The notes: generated from the sequence alone by a model not told the origin. A DNA stretch of 64,000 bases from Branchiostoma floridae (GCF_000003815.2 NC_049995.1:2144296-2208295), one strand, 5' to 3'. Shown: positions 21,802 to 33,784, numbered from the stretch's first letter. A program made the numbers and translations.

Positions 21802-22394
21802 TGATGTCTGGCATCTAATGATTTCAGATGATGGTCTTCAAGCTAAGTTAAACTTGTACACTCACTGATCTCAAGACAGAGGTGCATGCAGCAAACCAAC
21901 GTTTGCCCTAAGCCTGGCTCTTTCATGAGGTACTTGCATGTATGCTGTTCTTTTTCCGAAAACGATGAAACAGGCAACCAAGTAAGTCAGTACTATTATT
22001 GATTGTCATAATTGGCAACACGAAGTCAAATATGACATGTGTTTGGGCATTTCAGTCTTTGGCTTAATGTAAAAGAGGGAACAAAATCATTGATAAGCGT
22101 TCTAAGAAACTTTCAAGGATGCTATATATTATAGAACCGAAATACTTTCCTTTCTTTGACATAGTTAAAACTGCCATTCTTTTCTTACGATACACTTTTA
22201 CAACTTTAATCGAATGTATAATAACTTGTTTATCGTCTACGTATAATTCAGTAACGTTACAACACTGGCAAAGTCTATGCTGTAAAGAAGTGCGCATGCA
22301 GTTGTGCCTTCCCGTTTTGATATGTAATCTGTGCAACAGATCCGGAGTTTACTTTCAGCCACTCTTTTAGGCATAAGGCTTGTCGTTAGGTATT

Positions 22395-22502
22395 CCTATT
22401 ATATTATATTACATTACATTACATTGTATTATATTATATTGTATTGTATTATATTGTATCGTATCGTATCATATCATATCATATCATATCATATCATATT
22501 AT
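22395..22502. repeat. Pentanucleotide microsatellite
   Basis: Runs of TATAT, TACAT, TGTAT, CGTAT and CATAT five-base units show progressive single-base drift along the array. Confidence 0.85.
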
Positions 22503-22737
22503 AGTCTTAAAAATCGATACGTCCGTCGTTTGTTCCTAGCTAGAAGATCTATTCCTGTTACCATCGTGGTTTTCGTCTAAGAATATTTGAATATAAATAT
22601 CTTTTCATCATTAGCTAATGGAATTAACTATTAGATATAAGTTTGCACCTAGAGATACATGTGGGTGCCATACATAGTCAAAACCGCGCTGTGCAACGTG
22701 CGTGTAGTATTGCTGTAAAAAGGGTGAATCAACAAGA

Positions 22738-22743
22738 AATAAA
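22738..22743 (+). terminator. Candidate polyadenylation signal of the mosaic receptor
   Basis: This is an AATAAA hexamer about 940 bases after the stop codon. The intervening sequence shows no other gene. Confidence 0.35.
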
Positions 22744-23193
22744 CTTGTAAATGTAAAAATTCCCAGAAATATTTTGTGATATTTATAACATACCTGTATT
22801 TTTCTTTTCTTTAAGACTCGTAAGGGAGTGTTCTATTGAAAAAAAAACTCAGTTATAAATCATTTCGAAGAAAAAAAGGTAAGGTCTACTGGTATAACAA
22901 ACATTACCGGTAACAATTGTTACCTGCCCCGTAATACATAACCAATGGGTACAAAAATAATAAGTTGACACTTTTTATGGTCAAAATAGGACTTTTCATA
23001 AACAAGTAGGTAGTTTTGACTGCATGAAAAGGGAGATGATTTATTTTTCGCATTTGGGACAAGACACAGAAGAAGTACATATCAAACAACTACAGAAAGG
23101 CTGTGCTTTATTCAAAGCATCTAACATTAGCTATTCTGGACACAGGATACATCTATCAGCTTTCGTGAGCTTTGCTGGTTTATGTCCATCGAG

Positions 23194-23199
23194 TTTATT
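23194..23199 (-). terminator. Candidate polyadenylation signal of the Kazal gene
   Basis: AATAAA on the minus strand about 200 bases after the stop at 23402. A second one lies at 23107-23112. Confidence 0.4.
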
Positions 23200-23401
23200 T
23201 AAAATTTTTGTTTCCTAAACATTCAAAACAGCGTATGTAGAAAATAAATGATTTTTAAAAGTCCAGTGAGACAAAGTGAAAAACAATCATCAACAGAAGC
23301 GTCTTTGACGCAACAACTACACAGAAACGCGACTTTGAGGTTAAGATTTACAGCTCTTGGGTCCACAGTGTGGACTGAATCTTTGCTACGTTCTGCTGCG
23401 C

Positions 23402-23480
23402 TCATGACGGCACAGGCCAGGGGTTACCGCACTCTCCGATGTACTCGGCTGTGATGGCAGGCGCGTCGGATTGGATGGCA
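23402..23480 (-). CDS. Kazal gene exon 11: C-terminus
   Basis: It closes domain 8 with [10 protein letters not shown] and ends NPWPVPS then TGA. The acceptor is TTTGCAG. Confidence 0.88.
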
Positions 23481-26400
23481 CTGCAAATGTGAGAAAACAA
23501 GAGTAACATAACGTCAGTGTTTTGTAATCTTCGTTTAGAATTGAGAATTTTCACTGTAATGGCATAGCACTAAAAGCTGATGAAAAGTTACCACTGCACA
23601 GAGGAATTACATCCTGGTTCTAAAACATTTCTAGTATGGAGTGTACAATGCAGTTAATATCAACATAAATTTCAACTTGGATTCCGACCCCAAAATTGAT
23701 CTTGTATCTTCAGTGTAAAAAAAATAATCTAAATGTATGACACTTTGGCAATAAACTACACATCTTTTGACGGTTATTTTGACGGCTCAAATAAAGTTCC
23801 ATTGCAACGAAGATAGAATGTGAGAAGCGTCAAGTGTGTCTAAATCGGACGTCAACAATATGTAGACGCAGTCGGGCAGCTGTTTGTGTGGTTTTTAGTT
23901 TGGATTTCGATTCTAAAAGTGTCCAAGGACAGTTACGCATCTAAACAGGATGTGGCCCACCTGAGAACGCATCAAGCAGTTGTTTTGGGGGGGTTACCGG
24001 TTTTCATTTTAGATCCTGATTCTAAAACCTTGCCTGAAGCATCTACACCAGATGACGTCTATAGCTGCCAGTTGTTTTTGTGGTTTTCATTTTAGACTCT
24101 GAATTTCTCACTCTGAAACCGTCATAAGATCGTGTCTAAAGCATCTAAGCCTACCTGAGTCACCTACCTGAGAACATAGCTAGCAGCTGTGGTGGTGGTT
24201 TTCAAATTTAGACAGATAAATTATACATTCTAACCATTATAGGATTATAGACCATTAAAAGATCTTGTCTGAAACATCTAAACCGGATGTGTATGTGGCC
24301 TACCTGAGCACGCAGCTGGCCTGGTCCATGAGGCAGGTGTTGGTGTTAGTCTAAACCGGATGTGACGTACCTGAGCACGCAGCTCACCTGGTCCATGAGG
24401 CATGTGTTGGAGTAAGTCTAAACCGAATGTGACGTACCTGAGCACGCAGCTCGCCTGGTCCATGAGGCATGTGTTGGTGATTGTCTAACCGGATGTGACG
24501 TACCTGAGCACGCAGCTCGCCTGGTCCATGAGGCATGTGTTGGAGTAAGTCTAAACCGAATGTGACGTACCTAAGCACGCAGCTGGCCTGGTCCATGAGG
24601 CATGTGTTGGTGTAAGTCTAAACCGGATGTGACGTACCTGAGCACGCAGCTGGCCTGGTCCATGAGGCATGTGTTGGTGTTAGTCTAAACCGGATGTGAC
24701 GTACCTGAGCACGCAGCTCGCCTGGTCCATGAGGCATGTGTTGGTGTTTGTCTAACCGGATGTGACGCACCTGAGCACGCAGCTGGCCTGGTCCATGAGG
24801 CATGTGTTGGTGTTTGTCTAACCGGATGTGACGTACTTGAGCACGCAGCTCGCCTGGTCCATGAGGCATGTGTTGGTGTTTGTCTAACCGGATGTGACGT
24901 ACCTGAGCACGCAGCTCGCCTGGTCCATGAGGCATGTGTTGGTGTAAGTCTTCCCGTCGCTAGCGCACACAGGCAGGTACTTCCGCCCGCACACCTCCTC
25001 CAGACACGTCAGGATCGGGTCCACTGTCTGCTGTTGGTCTTCCTCACGGGGCTCTTCTTCTTCCATCTGACGCAAGAGGCGGGCTACGTCATCTATAGGA
25101 AACATGGGAGGGTATTATATATAATTGATCCGAAAATACATAAGATTTCAACAGTTGATTAGGACCGATGTTGTGCCCTTCGAAAAATGTAAAATACCAA
25201 TGCATGTGTTTTGTTAGTCTCCAAGCAGACCCTACGGTGCCTTAGAAATAGTATCAAAGCTGGCAAGGCACCCGTTTGACTCCCTTAGCCGGCTATCTCC
25301 CATTGGCCGGCTATAACTCCTTTGCCAGCTTTGATATTGTTTCCAAGGCACCGTAGGGTCTTCTTGGAGACTAGTGTTTTGTTACAAGGCGATTCACCTA
25401 ACTACAAACAGTAGTTATTTGGAAGGGAGGCTAGGGTACTTAGAATGCGTTGGGCAAATCCCTGTCCTTGGTGCTGAAGACCATCAAATGCCGCTGAAAG
25501 TTAGAATATATGTAACCCCGTTCAACCTGCTTTTAAGTTCTTTGTTAATAGAGTTTCTTCTGAACCAAAGCTTAGCAAGGGCTGTCATTACTGCAATATG
25601 TTTTTTTAAAGACTAGTTACTATGAGACTATACGTCGATGAAGGTTAGACATGCAGGTAATTAGTTATGATTTTAGGTAGCAGCCAATAATTTCAATAAT
25701 TTTGCTGCCTGAAACGTCTGACGTTTCATTTCCGAACTCTCTCCAGTTGCTTAAGTAACTGTCATTTTGGTGTGTGACATAATATTATATACTGTAAATG
25801 CAGAAACTTTCGCGGTGGATTAATGTTCGCGGTTTTCGCGGCGGTCTCCTCACCGCGAATTTAAAACCACCGCAAACATTTTTCCATAACAGTAAGAGAC
25901 TACAGTGCATGGTGCTACCGCGAAATTAAAACCACCGCGAAAAGTCCATTTTCCCGCTACCGCGAAATTAAATCTCCGCGAACTTAAATGCATTTACGTT
26001 AGATTGTTTTTAGTAAAGCCGGTCATACCGATGGCTTTCTGCAGCTTGTTCTGCTGCTGCTGCTCCTCCTGCTCATCACAGCTTCCCTTACTCACGATCG
26101 TCAGCTCGGGTGCAGAGGGATCCGCCGTCCTGGAACAACAGGGGTATGGTCAGTGAATGAATAAACGAGTGAGAGTGTAAATGAGGGCTGAAGGGTGGAT
26201 GGTTGGGAGGAACGTAGTAGATGAATGAGTGAATGAGTGAGTGAGTGAGTGTAGGGATGAGTGAGGGAGTGAGGGAGGCATGGAGGGAGTAAATGAGTGA
26301 GTTAATATCTGTGTGTGAGAGAGAGAGAGTGAGTGAGTGAGTGAGTGAATGAATGAACGAGTGAATGAGTTAGTGGGTGTGAGTGAGTGAGTGTGTGTGT

Positions 26401-29400
26401 GTTTGAGTCAATGAATGAACTAGTGATGGAATGAGGGAGATATAATGACTTAGGAAGTTGTTGCCCGCTATGAGGGACACAAGCATTCGAGGAACTATAT
26501 CTATACCTCACAGGAGTAATCCGGGAGAAAGGTTGTACACACTTACTTGCTGGCGCATGCGGCCTGCTGAAACAGACAGGTGTTGTCGTAAGTCTTTCCG
26601 TCGCTGCCGCAAACCGGGAGGTAGATCCGGGGACAGCCCGGTTTGAAGCATGTCGTAACATCATCTGGCTCCTGTTGTTGTTGTTCCATTTTAGGCTTTG
26701 ATGCGATCAACTGTGGGACAGGTTCGGGTTCCTCGTCACATGCGCCCTTGTGGTCGACAGTCAGTTCTGGCGCTGTAGGATTCTCAACACTGGAAAGGGC
26801 AACATGACAGTCTTGTTCGATTAAACTTGGCACAGAATACATCACTTCTGTTCATTTTGAGAACGAAAGTTGTAATTTCTGACAAATATGACATGATTTT
26901 GGATGCTCATGGAACTAAGGATTCCGGAAATACTTTTTACTTTGGGCAAGTTGGAATAAGTATTGCTAGTGTTTTTTGTTTGTTTTAAATACACATGAAT
27001 TTATTCTCTTTCTATGCTTTAGCCTAGTTTTATAGGAATTCAGGAAATTGGCATCGAAAGATTGGTAAGGATCCCCATGAACACCAAAAGGAAACATAGC
27101 ACCCTATATCAAGATGTCATAATCCAGGCTAACGTACCTGGCAACACAGGCTGCCTTAGCCAAGAGACAGAGGTTCGGGTAGGTCTTCCCGTCACTGCCG
27201 CAAACCGGCTTGTACAGCCGGGGACATACGATAGAGTTGCATGTCTTAATATCTAGATCCTCTTCTTGCTTCTGTTGTTCTTCCTTTTTGGCAACTTCTT
27301 TCTCTTCTTCGTTTTGTTCTTTCTTGGGCTTGGTTTGAATCAACTGCGGAACGGGTTCGGGATCACTGTCGGAGTCACACTCCCCCTTACTGGCAATGGT
27401 GAGTTCTGGTCCGGAAGGATTCTCGGCACTGTATAAAACATGACAAGACGTTTTACCCCACAATCGATGAAAATCAAAGTTCCATACGTATTACTCTGTG
27501 GGTATAAGAGTAATACGTATGCTCACAGTATATCCCTAATCATGAACATTAAGAAATTGTTTATGACAAAGGAAGCCGTACAAGTCTAAGCTAATAAGAT
27601 ATTCGTTACCATTCTACTATTGGAGCAACAGAAGTAAGAAAACAATAGAGGTAAAAATCTTGTTTATTTATCTAGCACGACTTACCTGACAATACAGGCT
27701 TCCTTAGACAGGAGACAGAAGTTTGGGTAGGTTTTACCGTCACTGCCGCAAACCGGGAGGTAAAGCCGGGGACATACGATAGACTGACACATCTCAAGAT
27801 CCTTCTGCACTTGCCGTTCTTCCTTCTGTTCGGTTTGTTCTTTCTTGGGCTTGGTTTCAATCAACTGCGGAACGGGTTCGGGATCACTGTCGGAGTCACA
27901 CTCTCCCTTACTGGCAATGGTGAGTTCTGGTCCGGAAGGATTCTCAACACTGTAAAACACATAACGAGAAATTTTAACCCGACAAAATGAAAATTGAACT
28001 CCCGCACATATCACCCGATGGCTATCATTAACGTATGTTAACGCACACTCCTTATATAAAGAACAACCGTTGTTGGGGACAAAACATGCCGTTTAGTGTT
28101 AGGTAGTGGGGGCTTCGTTGTCGACATTCTTCTGTGCCTGCCAACAGATTTTTGGAAGTCAACATCATCGGCAACCCTTTAACCAGGATAATGCTTCATT
28201 CTCCTTTACTGCGAGATAGTCCTTGGCACAATACGAAGATAAAAAAACGAACATGTTGTCTAACGCTAGTTCACCTTTATCTGTACGGTAACCTATATCC
28301 GTTGTTACAAAAGACAGGTTTAAGGATATCGAGTCGACAGACGCTGCAATATTTTGAAAACATTTTGAGAACATTGTAATCTAAAACCACTGTTTTTAAA
28401 AGCTAAGGATTCAGGTTACCCCGCGGATAAAAGTTAACCAGCGTTACATATCTGGCACGTCATACCTGGCAACACAGGCTACCTTAGCCAAGAGACAGAG
28501 GTTTGGGTAGGTCTTCCCGTCACTGCCGCAAACCGGCCTGTACAGCCGGGGACATACGATGGTCTGGCACGTCTTCAAATCCACCACCTCCTCTTCTTCT
28601 TCTTGCTGCTGTTGCTCTTCCTTCTTGGCTACTTCTTCTTTTTGCTCTTTCTTGGGCTTGGTCTCGATCAGCTGTGGGACTGGCTCGTCGGTAGAGCCAC
28701 ACTCCCCCTTGTGGTCGATGCCGAGTTCTGGTCCGGCAGGGTCCTCCACACTGGAAAAATAGAAATTATTATTTAATCTATAATTTTGATATCTAATAAT
28801 TATCATGTTATTATTTGATACCATTTACTCCCTCCAGTACGAGTCCTTGTTTGCTCCATATTTTGGGTAAATGTATCTGAAAATGTGCGAATAATCAAAA
28901 TGAATTTTTAAAAAATCTAATAAAAAAATCAAATAACAGTCAGACTCCCGACACCTTTGACCCACTAGGGTCACGTGATCGAAACGGTGGGTCATTCGTG
29001 TTAACGAAGGCTGAACGATTGACAAAGACTTCCTTCAAAAGACATAAATTCTGTCCATGTTTGAGACAATGCTAGGCAACTGAATACAGGATTTGTAACA
29101 CGGATTTATATCATATCTGTTTGAAGTTTGAGAATGTCGTATACAGAAAGAAATGCGCTTCATTTTGTGCAAACTCCATTGCTTGACATTATGAGGTCTT
29201 GTTGTTTTTTTGTTAGGACGACACCATAGCTAAGAAAAATGTAGAAATGCAGCACTATCATCTACATACCTGACTACACAGGCTGCCTTCGCCAATACAC
29301 AGATGTTCGAATAAGTCTTCCCGTCAGTGCCGCAAACCGGCGCGTACATCCGGGGACATGCGATGGAGTAACATGTCGTAATATCCGCCACCTCGTCCTG

Positions 29401-32400
29401 CTGTTGTTGCTGCTCCTCTTTCTTCTCAGCAGCACCTTCTTCGTCTGCGGCTTCCGGACACGGACCCTGGTTTACTATCGTAAGTTCCGGCGCTGAAGCA
29501 TCTGCCGCACTACAGAAAAAGGTTTTTTAAAAATATAGATTTAAGACCATGTTGATGAAGGTTAGACATTCAGGTAGTAAGATATCAAAGGTCACGGTTG
29601 CTGAAACCCCTGGGTAGAATTGAATCGGTATGAATTCTATTGATTTCACTTTTTAAGACAGAACGTCTTTTGAAAAAAGCAAACAAGGAATTCCTCACAA
29701 GCCTACATGTGCGACCACCGACAAATATTCACCAAAATAAATGACCCTCTGGAGATGGAGCATGCTAAATCTCGAATTGCTAGTTGTTAAAAAAGTCGTT
29801 GTGCTCTAGTCACTTTAGAAGGTAATCTAAAAGAATATGCCAGTGGTATGTTTTCAACACGAAATCTGTGAAATCATCACATTGGGTATAATTTACATGA
29901 ATAAATACATCCACAAAAAGATTCTATTTTTTTTTTCCTCAAAAGTCAAAACAGTTTTTTGTTGTGCTGAAATTTTCAACACAAATGTTTTTAAAGAAAC
30001 AGCATAACTTAAAAGATATCCGTACCTTAGGGCACACACGGCCTGCTTGAAGACACAGTCGTTGGGGTAAGTCTTGCCGTCGCTGCCGCAAACCGGCATG
30101 TAGATGAAGGTACAGAAGGTCTGGTAGCAGGTGTTGACGTCACCGATTTGGGTCTGTTCCTGCAGCTGTTCTATTGCAGGGGCTGGCTCCGGGCTACAGT
30201 CTCCCTTGTGGACTATGGTGAGCTCAGCAGCTTTTGGGTCCGTCACGCTGGAAGGAAATTAATTAGTTTAGAGTATGTAGTAATGACCATCAAAATATAA
30301 TCAAACCTCAACAAAACTGGACAACAAATTTATGAAGAACATTGAGCTGCCAGACTATGCATTGTCATGTCATCATCAATTTAATAATATATATATATAT
30401 ATTTAGAAATAATTCTAAACATGGCATCCATGGACCTGACAGAAAACAAAATGGCGCAGGCGTGACGTCAAAACCCATCGAGAAACAAGGTGGCGCCTGA
30501 ATGACGTCAATGTCTAACATGGTGTCGCCCATAACCGTTTCTGAAAACAATACATGTTTTGCTATGGCAATAACCTATCGCAACTCTGGAAATATTCACA
30601 TAATATTTGGTTAGGCGTCGCTTAGAGCCGATTTGCAAAACTATTATAAACTCAATTACGATAGGAATATGTCGTTACTACCATAAGGCTTGTCATCCTC
30701 GCATTCAAAAGAGAAAGTGGTATAGATCTAAAGAAATGACTCAACAAAATCAGCGCACGCTTTCGCGTTAAACGTGACATGTAAAGTCAACTTCCTGTCG
30801 CCCTACCCATAAGTGTACGCAGTTGCAAGCACGAACGCGACCAGCCCAAACTGTACAAACATGATCGAACTTGCCATGACCCGCACAGACTTTTGGTAAT
30901 TTATGGCACAACGACAGTTTAAACGTGGCTGTTGAGTGCACAATCAACATCTGTGGGTGAACTTTTTCATTTATTTGAAGCCGACAAAGAAAGTTCAAAG
31001 CACCATGAGACCAAAGTTCAAAAACTAGTACACCAACTGTTAAAGGGAAAAAAGACAATTCCCATAGCAGATTAAAGACAGTCTAAAGAAAAAGGAACAA
31101 GTATCCACAACCTCCAGTCTCAATGGAGTGAAAAGTATGCACAGAAGAATGAAGTAAACCTAATGGAAAAGAACAAACAAGAACGATCACGCTCACACAC
31201 ACACAGAGACACACACAGCACACACACGCATACACACACACACACACACACAGACACAGACACGCACACACAGGCACATACACACACACACGCGCACACA
31301 CACACACACACACACACATACACAAACACACGCATGCACACACACACAAACACTTCTTTTATTTTTTTGCAGGTTATCTAAGCTTATGAATTCCTGCCCT
31401 TCGCAACAAAACATTTCAAAAGCTACGATATGTTTCCGCTCACACCTTTGGCAATAAAAAGTATTCATTTTCTTCTTTTGTCTTCTATTGACATTCATGC
31501 TGTCCATCATATTTGCTTGTTATTTCTCACCCAGCGATGCATGCCGCCTGTCTGAAGCGGCAGGGGCTGGCGTAGGTCTTGCCGTCGCTGCCGCAGACCG
31601 GGTCGTAGATGCGGGGGCAGCCCATCTTGTAGCAGTCCGCTACTGCCAGCAGTTCCTCACGGAGAACCATGGCGGCGCTTCCTGGACAAACATCGGGAAG
31701 GGTAAACGTATGAGGTACATGTTAAATCTCCCAACAGGTCCTACGATGGCGAACGATGCTGACATTATAATCTATATAGAAGGTACATTCCCTCACGTTA
31801 GACATATGACATGCGTTTGGAAGAAAAATTGATAAACAAACCCATACATTTTTCACCATTTACGAAGAAGCGAGATAAAGCCAAACATCTGTGTTGGACT
31901 AGAGCTGTGATACTTTTATATGCATGTTTCGCATTTGATGTGACCTGTACTTCATCCATTCATTCATTCACAAAGCTGGTCATGGACTAGAGTTTAGCAG
32001 ACCAAGGAGTGTCATTTTCCAACCGGACACTCCTAGGCCGACTAAACTCCTTGCCCTTGGTCAGCTTAATGATACTATGCTAGTATCGTATGCCACTTAT
32101 GGTACTGCTGGGGATTAGGTAGATGTTTTGGCTTTACGCTTGTGAAATCACGATACAAGGATAAACGTATAAAGGGTCCATGACTCTGAATCTGGACCAA
32201 ACTTTGAACGTTTCGGCCTTGCATTTGGTCCAAAGAATACCAACGTGCTTGACAGTTGGTGTGATGTGGTAATCACCTGTCTTTGACAGGGTTTTTATTT
32301 CGACGCCGTTTGCAACGATCTGGTACTAAATCTAGAGTTTGTTTATATCGACGTAGACTTGTCGACTTAGCTGTGTCTGTATTTTGATAACATGGCTAAG

Positions 32401-32936
32401 CAAATCTATCTTCTTGACAATACACAAAACAGTCATCACTACCGTCAAAACGCCAATAAAAGTTTACACAATGTCAGAAAGAAATGCTAATGTTTCGTTT
32501 AGAATACTCTCAACAACATAGCCTCCTTCACAGATCGACTTCTAGTAACACTGGCTTTGATTTTTTGCGGGAAACGTTGATTCACGAATCAACCATAGTG
32601 AACTACCTATTGCTAACGGGGAATCTTAGAACCATTTTTTTGGCAACGAGCTTTGCTTTTGACCCAAAAAAACTAAATCTAACACACCTTATACAGTACC
32701 ATATTCCTTTACCATCTTATACGTGTATGACCTTTCAGTGTAAGGTGTCAACAATTTACATACCGTCACTCCTTTAGAAAACACAAATCCTAAATCAAAC
32801 TTATCTAATTCCAGAGGGGTCAAAAGAATATGTCTTTTGCCATTTCAAACCGAGATTGAACAAGATTTGAACATAAAAATCACTCACCTGCTACGAGAAG
32901 AGAAAACGTGCAAAGTAGAAAACTTCTTGTAGCCAT
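23402..32936 (-). CDS. Secreted eight-domain Kazal serine protease inhibitor
   Basis: Eleven exons on the minus strand give 704 residues with a start, a signal peptide and a stop: 32888-32936, 31531-31681, 30026-30247, 29270-29509, 28466-28750, 27686-27949, 27138-27428, 26547-26789, 26029-26129, 24903-25092, 23402-23480. Introns 2-8 and the last are phase 2; introns 1 and 9 are phase 1. The start at 32936 begins [16 protein letters not shown], a typical signal sequence, 107 bases below a TATA box. Each domain reads C-x4-C-x7-C-x10-C-x6-C, with the sixth cysteine (KG-x-C) in the next exon after an E-L-T-I motif. Domains are joined by acidic, Lys/Gln-rich linkers of variable length. Kazal domains block serine proteases with a P1 residue two after the second cysteine. 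Here P1 is Arg in seven domains (trypsin-like targets) and Phe in domain 2 (chymotrypsin-like). The family call is firm; the target proteases and tissue are unknown. Confidence 0.92.
24275..24902 (-). repeat. Minisatellite of exon end plus splice donor
   Basis: About nine tandem units of 64-69 bp. Each copies the last 40 bases of Kazal exon 10 (encoding [13 protein letters not shown]) and the following intron start GTACGTCACATCCGG. Most copies keep a perfect donor. More decayed copies extend back to about 23940. Confidence 0.92.
24903..25092 (-). CDS. Kazal gene exon 10: Kazal domain 8 (P1 Arg)
   Basis: 190 bases. It has an acidic segment ([15 protein letters not shown]) and [19 protein letters not shown]2 is Gly instead of Pro. 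The last 40 bases and the donor are copied about nine more times downstream in the intron. Confidence 0.92.
25215..25373. mobile_element. MITE with 9-bp target duplication (Mutator-like), CCTACGG type
   Basis: Ends TAGTCTCCAAGCAGACCCTA and its complement are flanked by GTGTTTTGT on both sides (25206-25214, 25374-25382). It is 159 bp and lies in a Kazal intron. Confidence 0.88.
25795..26001. mobile_element. MITE family A, copy 3
   Basis: This is the best preserved copy. It starts ACTGTAAATGCAGAAACTTT, has several CGCGGTGG and CCACCGCG blocks in mirror order, and ends GCATTTAC. It lies immediately downstream of Kazal exon 9. Confidence 0.8.
26029..26129 (-). CDS. Kazal gene exon 9: end of domain 7 and Gln-rich linker
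   Basis: 101 bases, phase 2 in and 1 out. It supplies [11 protein letters not shown], which closes domain 7, then a Glu/Gln run and KLQKAI. It breaks the one-exon-per-domain pattern. Confidence 0.85.
26160..26450. repeat. GTGA/GAAT tetranucleotide microsatellite
   Basis: Interrupted GAGT and GAAT repeats with a short GA and GT run, inside a Kazal intron. Confidence 0.9.
26547..26789 (-). CDS. Kazal gene exon 8: Kazal domain 7 (P1 Arg)
   Basis: 243 bases. The reactive site is CPRIYLPVC, followed by [11 protein letters not shown]. It opens with [17 protein letters not shown]. Confidence 0.93.
27138..27428 (-). CDS. Kazal gene exon 7: Kazal domain 6 (P1 Arg)
   Basis: 291 bases. The reactive site is CPRLYKPVC. 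It has the longest charged linker. It shares [13 protein letters not shown] with exon 6. Confidence 0.93.
27686..27949 (-). CDS. Kazal gene exon 6: Kazal domain 5 (P1 Arg)
   Basis: 264 bases. The reactive site is CPRLYLPVC. The opening segment ([17 protein letters not shown]) is nearly the same as in exon 7, which points to a recent exon duplication. Confidence 0.93.
28261..28446. mobile_element. MITE family C, copy 2
   Basis: Ends TAACGCTAGTTCACC and its mirror GGTTACCCCGCGGATAAA then CAGCGTTA. It ends about 20 bases from the donor of Kazal exon 5. Confidence 0.75.
28466..28750 (-). CDS. Kazal gene exon 5: Kazal domain 4 (P1 Arg)
   Basis: 285 bases. The reactive site is CPRLYRPVC. The linker is long, with Lys-rich and then poly-Gln/Glu segments ([15 protein letters not shown], then a Glu run). 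Confidence 0.93.
29270..29509 (-). CDS. Kazal gene exon 4: Kazal domain 3 (P1 Arg)
   Basis: 240 bases with no internal Met near its start, so simple ORF calling misses it. It encodes [11 protein letters not shown], an E/Q-rich linker, and [18 protein letters not shown]. The usual CGSDGKTY is CGTDGKTY here. Confidence 0.92.
30026..30247 (-). CDS. Kazal gene exon 3: Kazal domain 2 (P1 Phe)
   Basis: 222 bases. The exon opens with the closing part of domain 1 ([11 protein letters not shown]), then a short linker, then [18 protein letters not shown]. The reactive site Thr-Phe differs from the Pro-Arg of most other domains. Confidence 0.93.
31170..31350. repeat. AC dinucleotide microsatellite
   Basis: A long interrupted CA repeat in a Kazal intron. 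The open frames across it are low-complexity artefacts. Confidence 0.95.
31531..31681 (-). CDS. Kazal gene exon 2: Kazal domain 1 (P1 Arg)
   Basis: 151 bases, phase 1 in and 2 out. The reactive site is CPRIY, followed by [14 protein letters not shown]. Confidence 0.93.
31965..32075. mobile_element. Short inverted-repeat element
   Basis: Arms AAGCTGGTCATGGACTAGAG and the mirrored CTTGGTCAGCTT region, with a second mirrored block around GGAGTGTC and GACACTCC. A target duplication was not recognised. Confidence 0.55.
32888..32936 (-). CDS. Kazal gene exon 1: signal peptide
   Basis: The first ATG after the TATA box opens [17 protein letters not shown]. The donor is CAG before GTGAGT, phase 1. 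Confidence 0.9.
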
Positions 32937-33042
32937 CGTTGAAGAGTTTGGAAGTACGGAAAGTTGAAGAACCAGCCCGAAGTTGTTTCTCTCTCACGAA
33001 GGTGTGGATACTACTGGTGGTGAGGGCGTGACTCTTGGTCCC

Positions 33043-33048
33043 TTTATA
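33043..33048 (-). promoter_or_regulatory. TATA box of the Kazal gene
   Basis: TATAAA on the minus strand within GGTTATAAAGGGACC. A start site about 30 bases downstream would give a 5' leader of about 75-80 bases before the ATG at 32936. Confidence 0.7.
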
Positions 33049-33049
33049 A

Positions 33050-33784
33050 CCACCCTCTGACCGAGTGTTGTTTTAGTCCACACACGTCAACCTACTTGAT
33101 AGGCGCGGCCTTCGATGGGAGAGGTTCGATAGAACAATAGAACCAGCACGTCACCTCTGACGGAAGCCAACCCTTAAACCTTAAGTCTCACTGACAAAGA
33201 ATTTGGGTCATAAAACTCAAAACACCACGTTGCTTTGTCTGTAGCTTTCGGGGAACCTTCGCAATCCTGGATCACAAAGCGCATTAGGAAATGACGAATT
33301 ATAAAGGAATGGCCTGATAACGTCCATACAGGGGTTATAAATGCCCAGGAACGATAAAGATCCCAATATATCACAAAGTATTGACGCAACAAACAATGCA
33401 TTGTGAGCTCCACCCTCTTGTACCCATCTCATCTATCACACTTTAAATGAAGTCAATTAAGAAAAATATGGAATCAAAATCGATAGATATTATTTAGTTA
33501 GCCCTAAGATTATATATCGTTGACCAAAATCACAAAGAATTATCAATTTTTGTGATAAGAAATCTAGACGTAGGTGTGGGTGTTTACTTCGCACCTTGCG
33601 GGTTGTGTTTGCGGGGGAGGGACGTGTTTAGTAGGGTAAGACAAATATAATCAGCACGCACATGTGTGCTCTGACGTGGTCCGTCTAGCCTGGAGAATGG
33701 GACGTGAAAGGTCAGACTGCTGATCTGACGGCACACACGGCAAACAGGTGTAATTAGATTACAGGGGGAGGGGCTGGTTTTTAC
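33050..33784. other. Upstream region of the Kazal gene
   Basis: No gene or clear repeat is recognised beyond the TATA box. It may contain regulatory sites that cannot be named from sequence alone. Confidence 0.4.

Larger units (their letters stand above)
21802..23401. other. Convergent intergenic region
   Basis: This lies between the stop codons of the plus-strand mosaic receptor and the minus-strand Kazal gene. It holds candidate polyadenylation signals for both and a pentanucleotide microsatellite. No other gene is seen. Confidence 0.6.

Noticed and set aside
24278-24935. Minus-strand frames repeating [16 protein letters not shown]
   Set aside because: They are the wrong frame of the splice-donor minisatellite. 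The real frame of the unit encodes [13 protein letters not shown].
30420-30520. TGACGTCA sites as CRE regulatory elements
   Set aside because: They occur with GATGGCG/GGTGGCG motifs in a short repeat-like stretch inside an intron. Similar motifs recur at 1713-1925. No promoter context supports a regulatory role.
31083-31381. Cys/Val-rich and Thr/His-rich open frames over the AC repeat
   Set aside because: Pure low-complexity translations of a dinucleotide repeat. The same applies to the GATG array at 34085-34394 and the GT array at 63393-63918.
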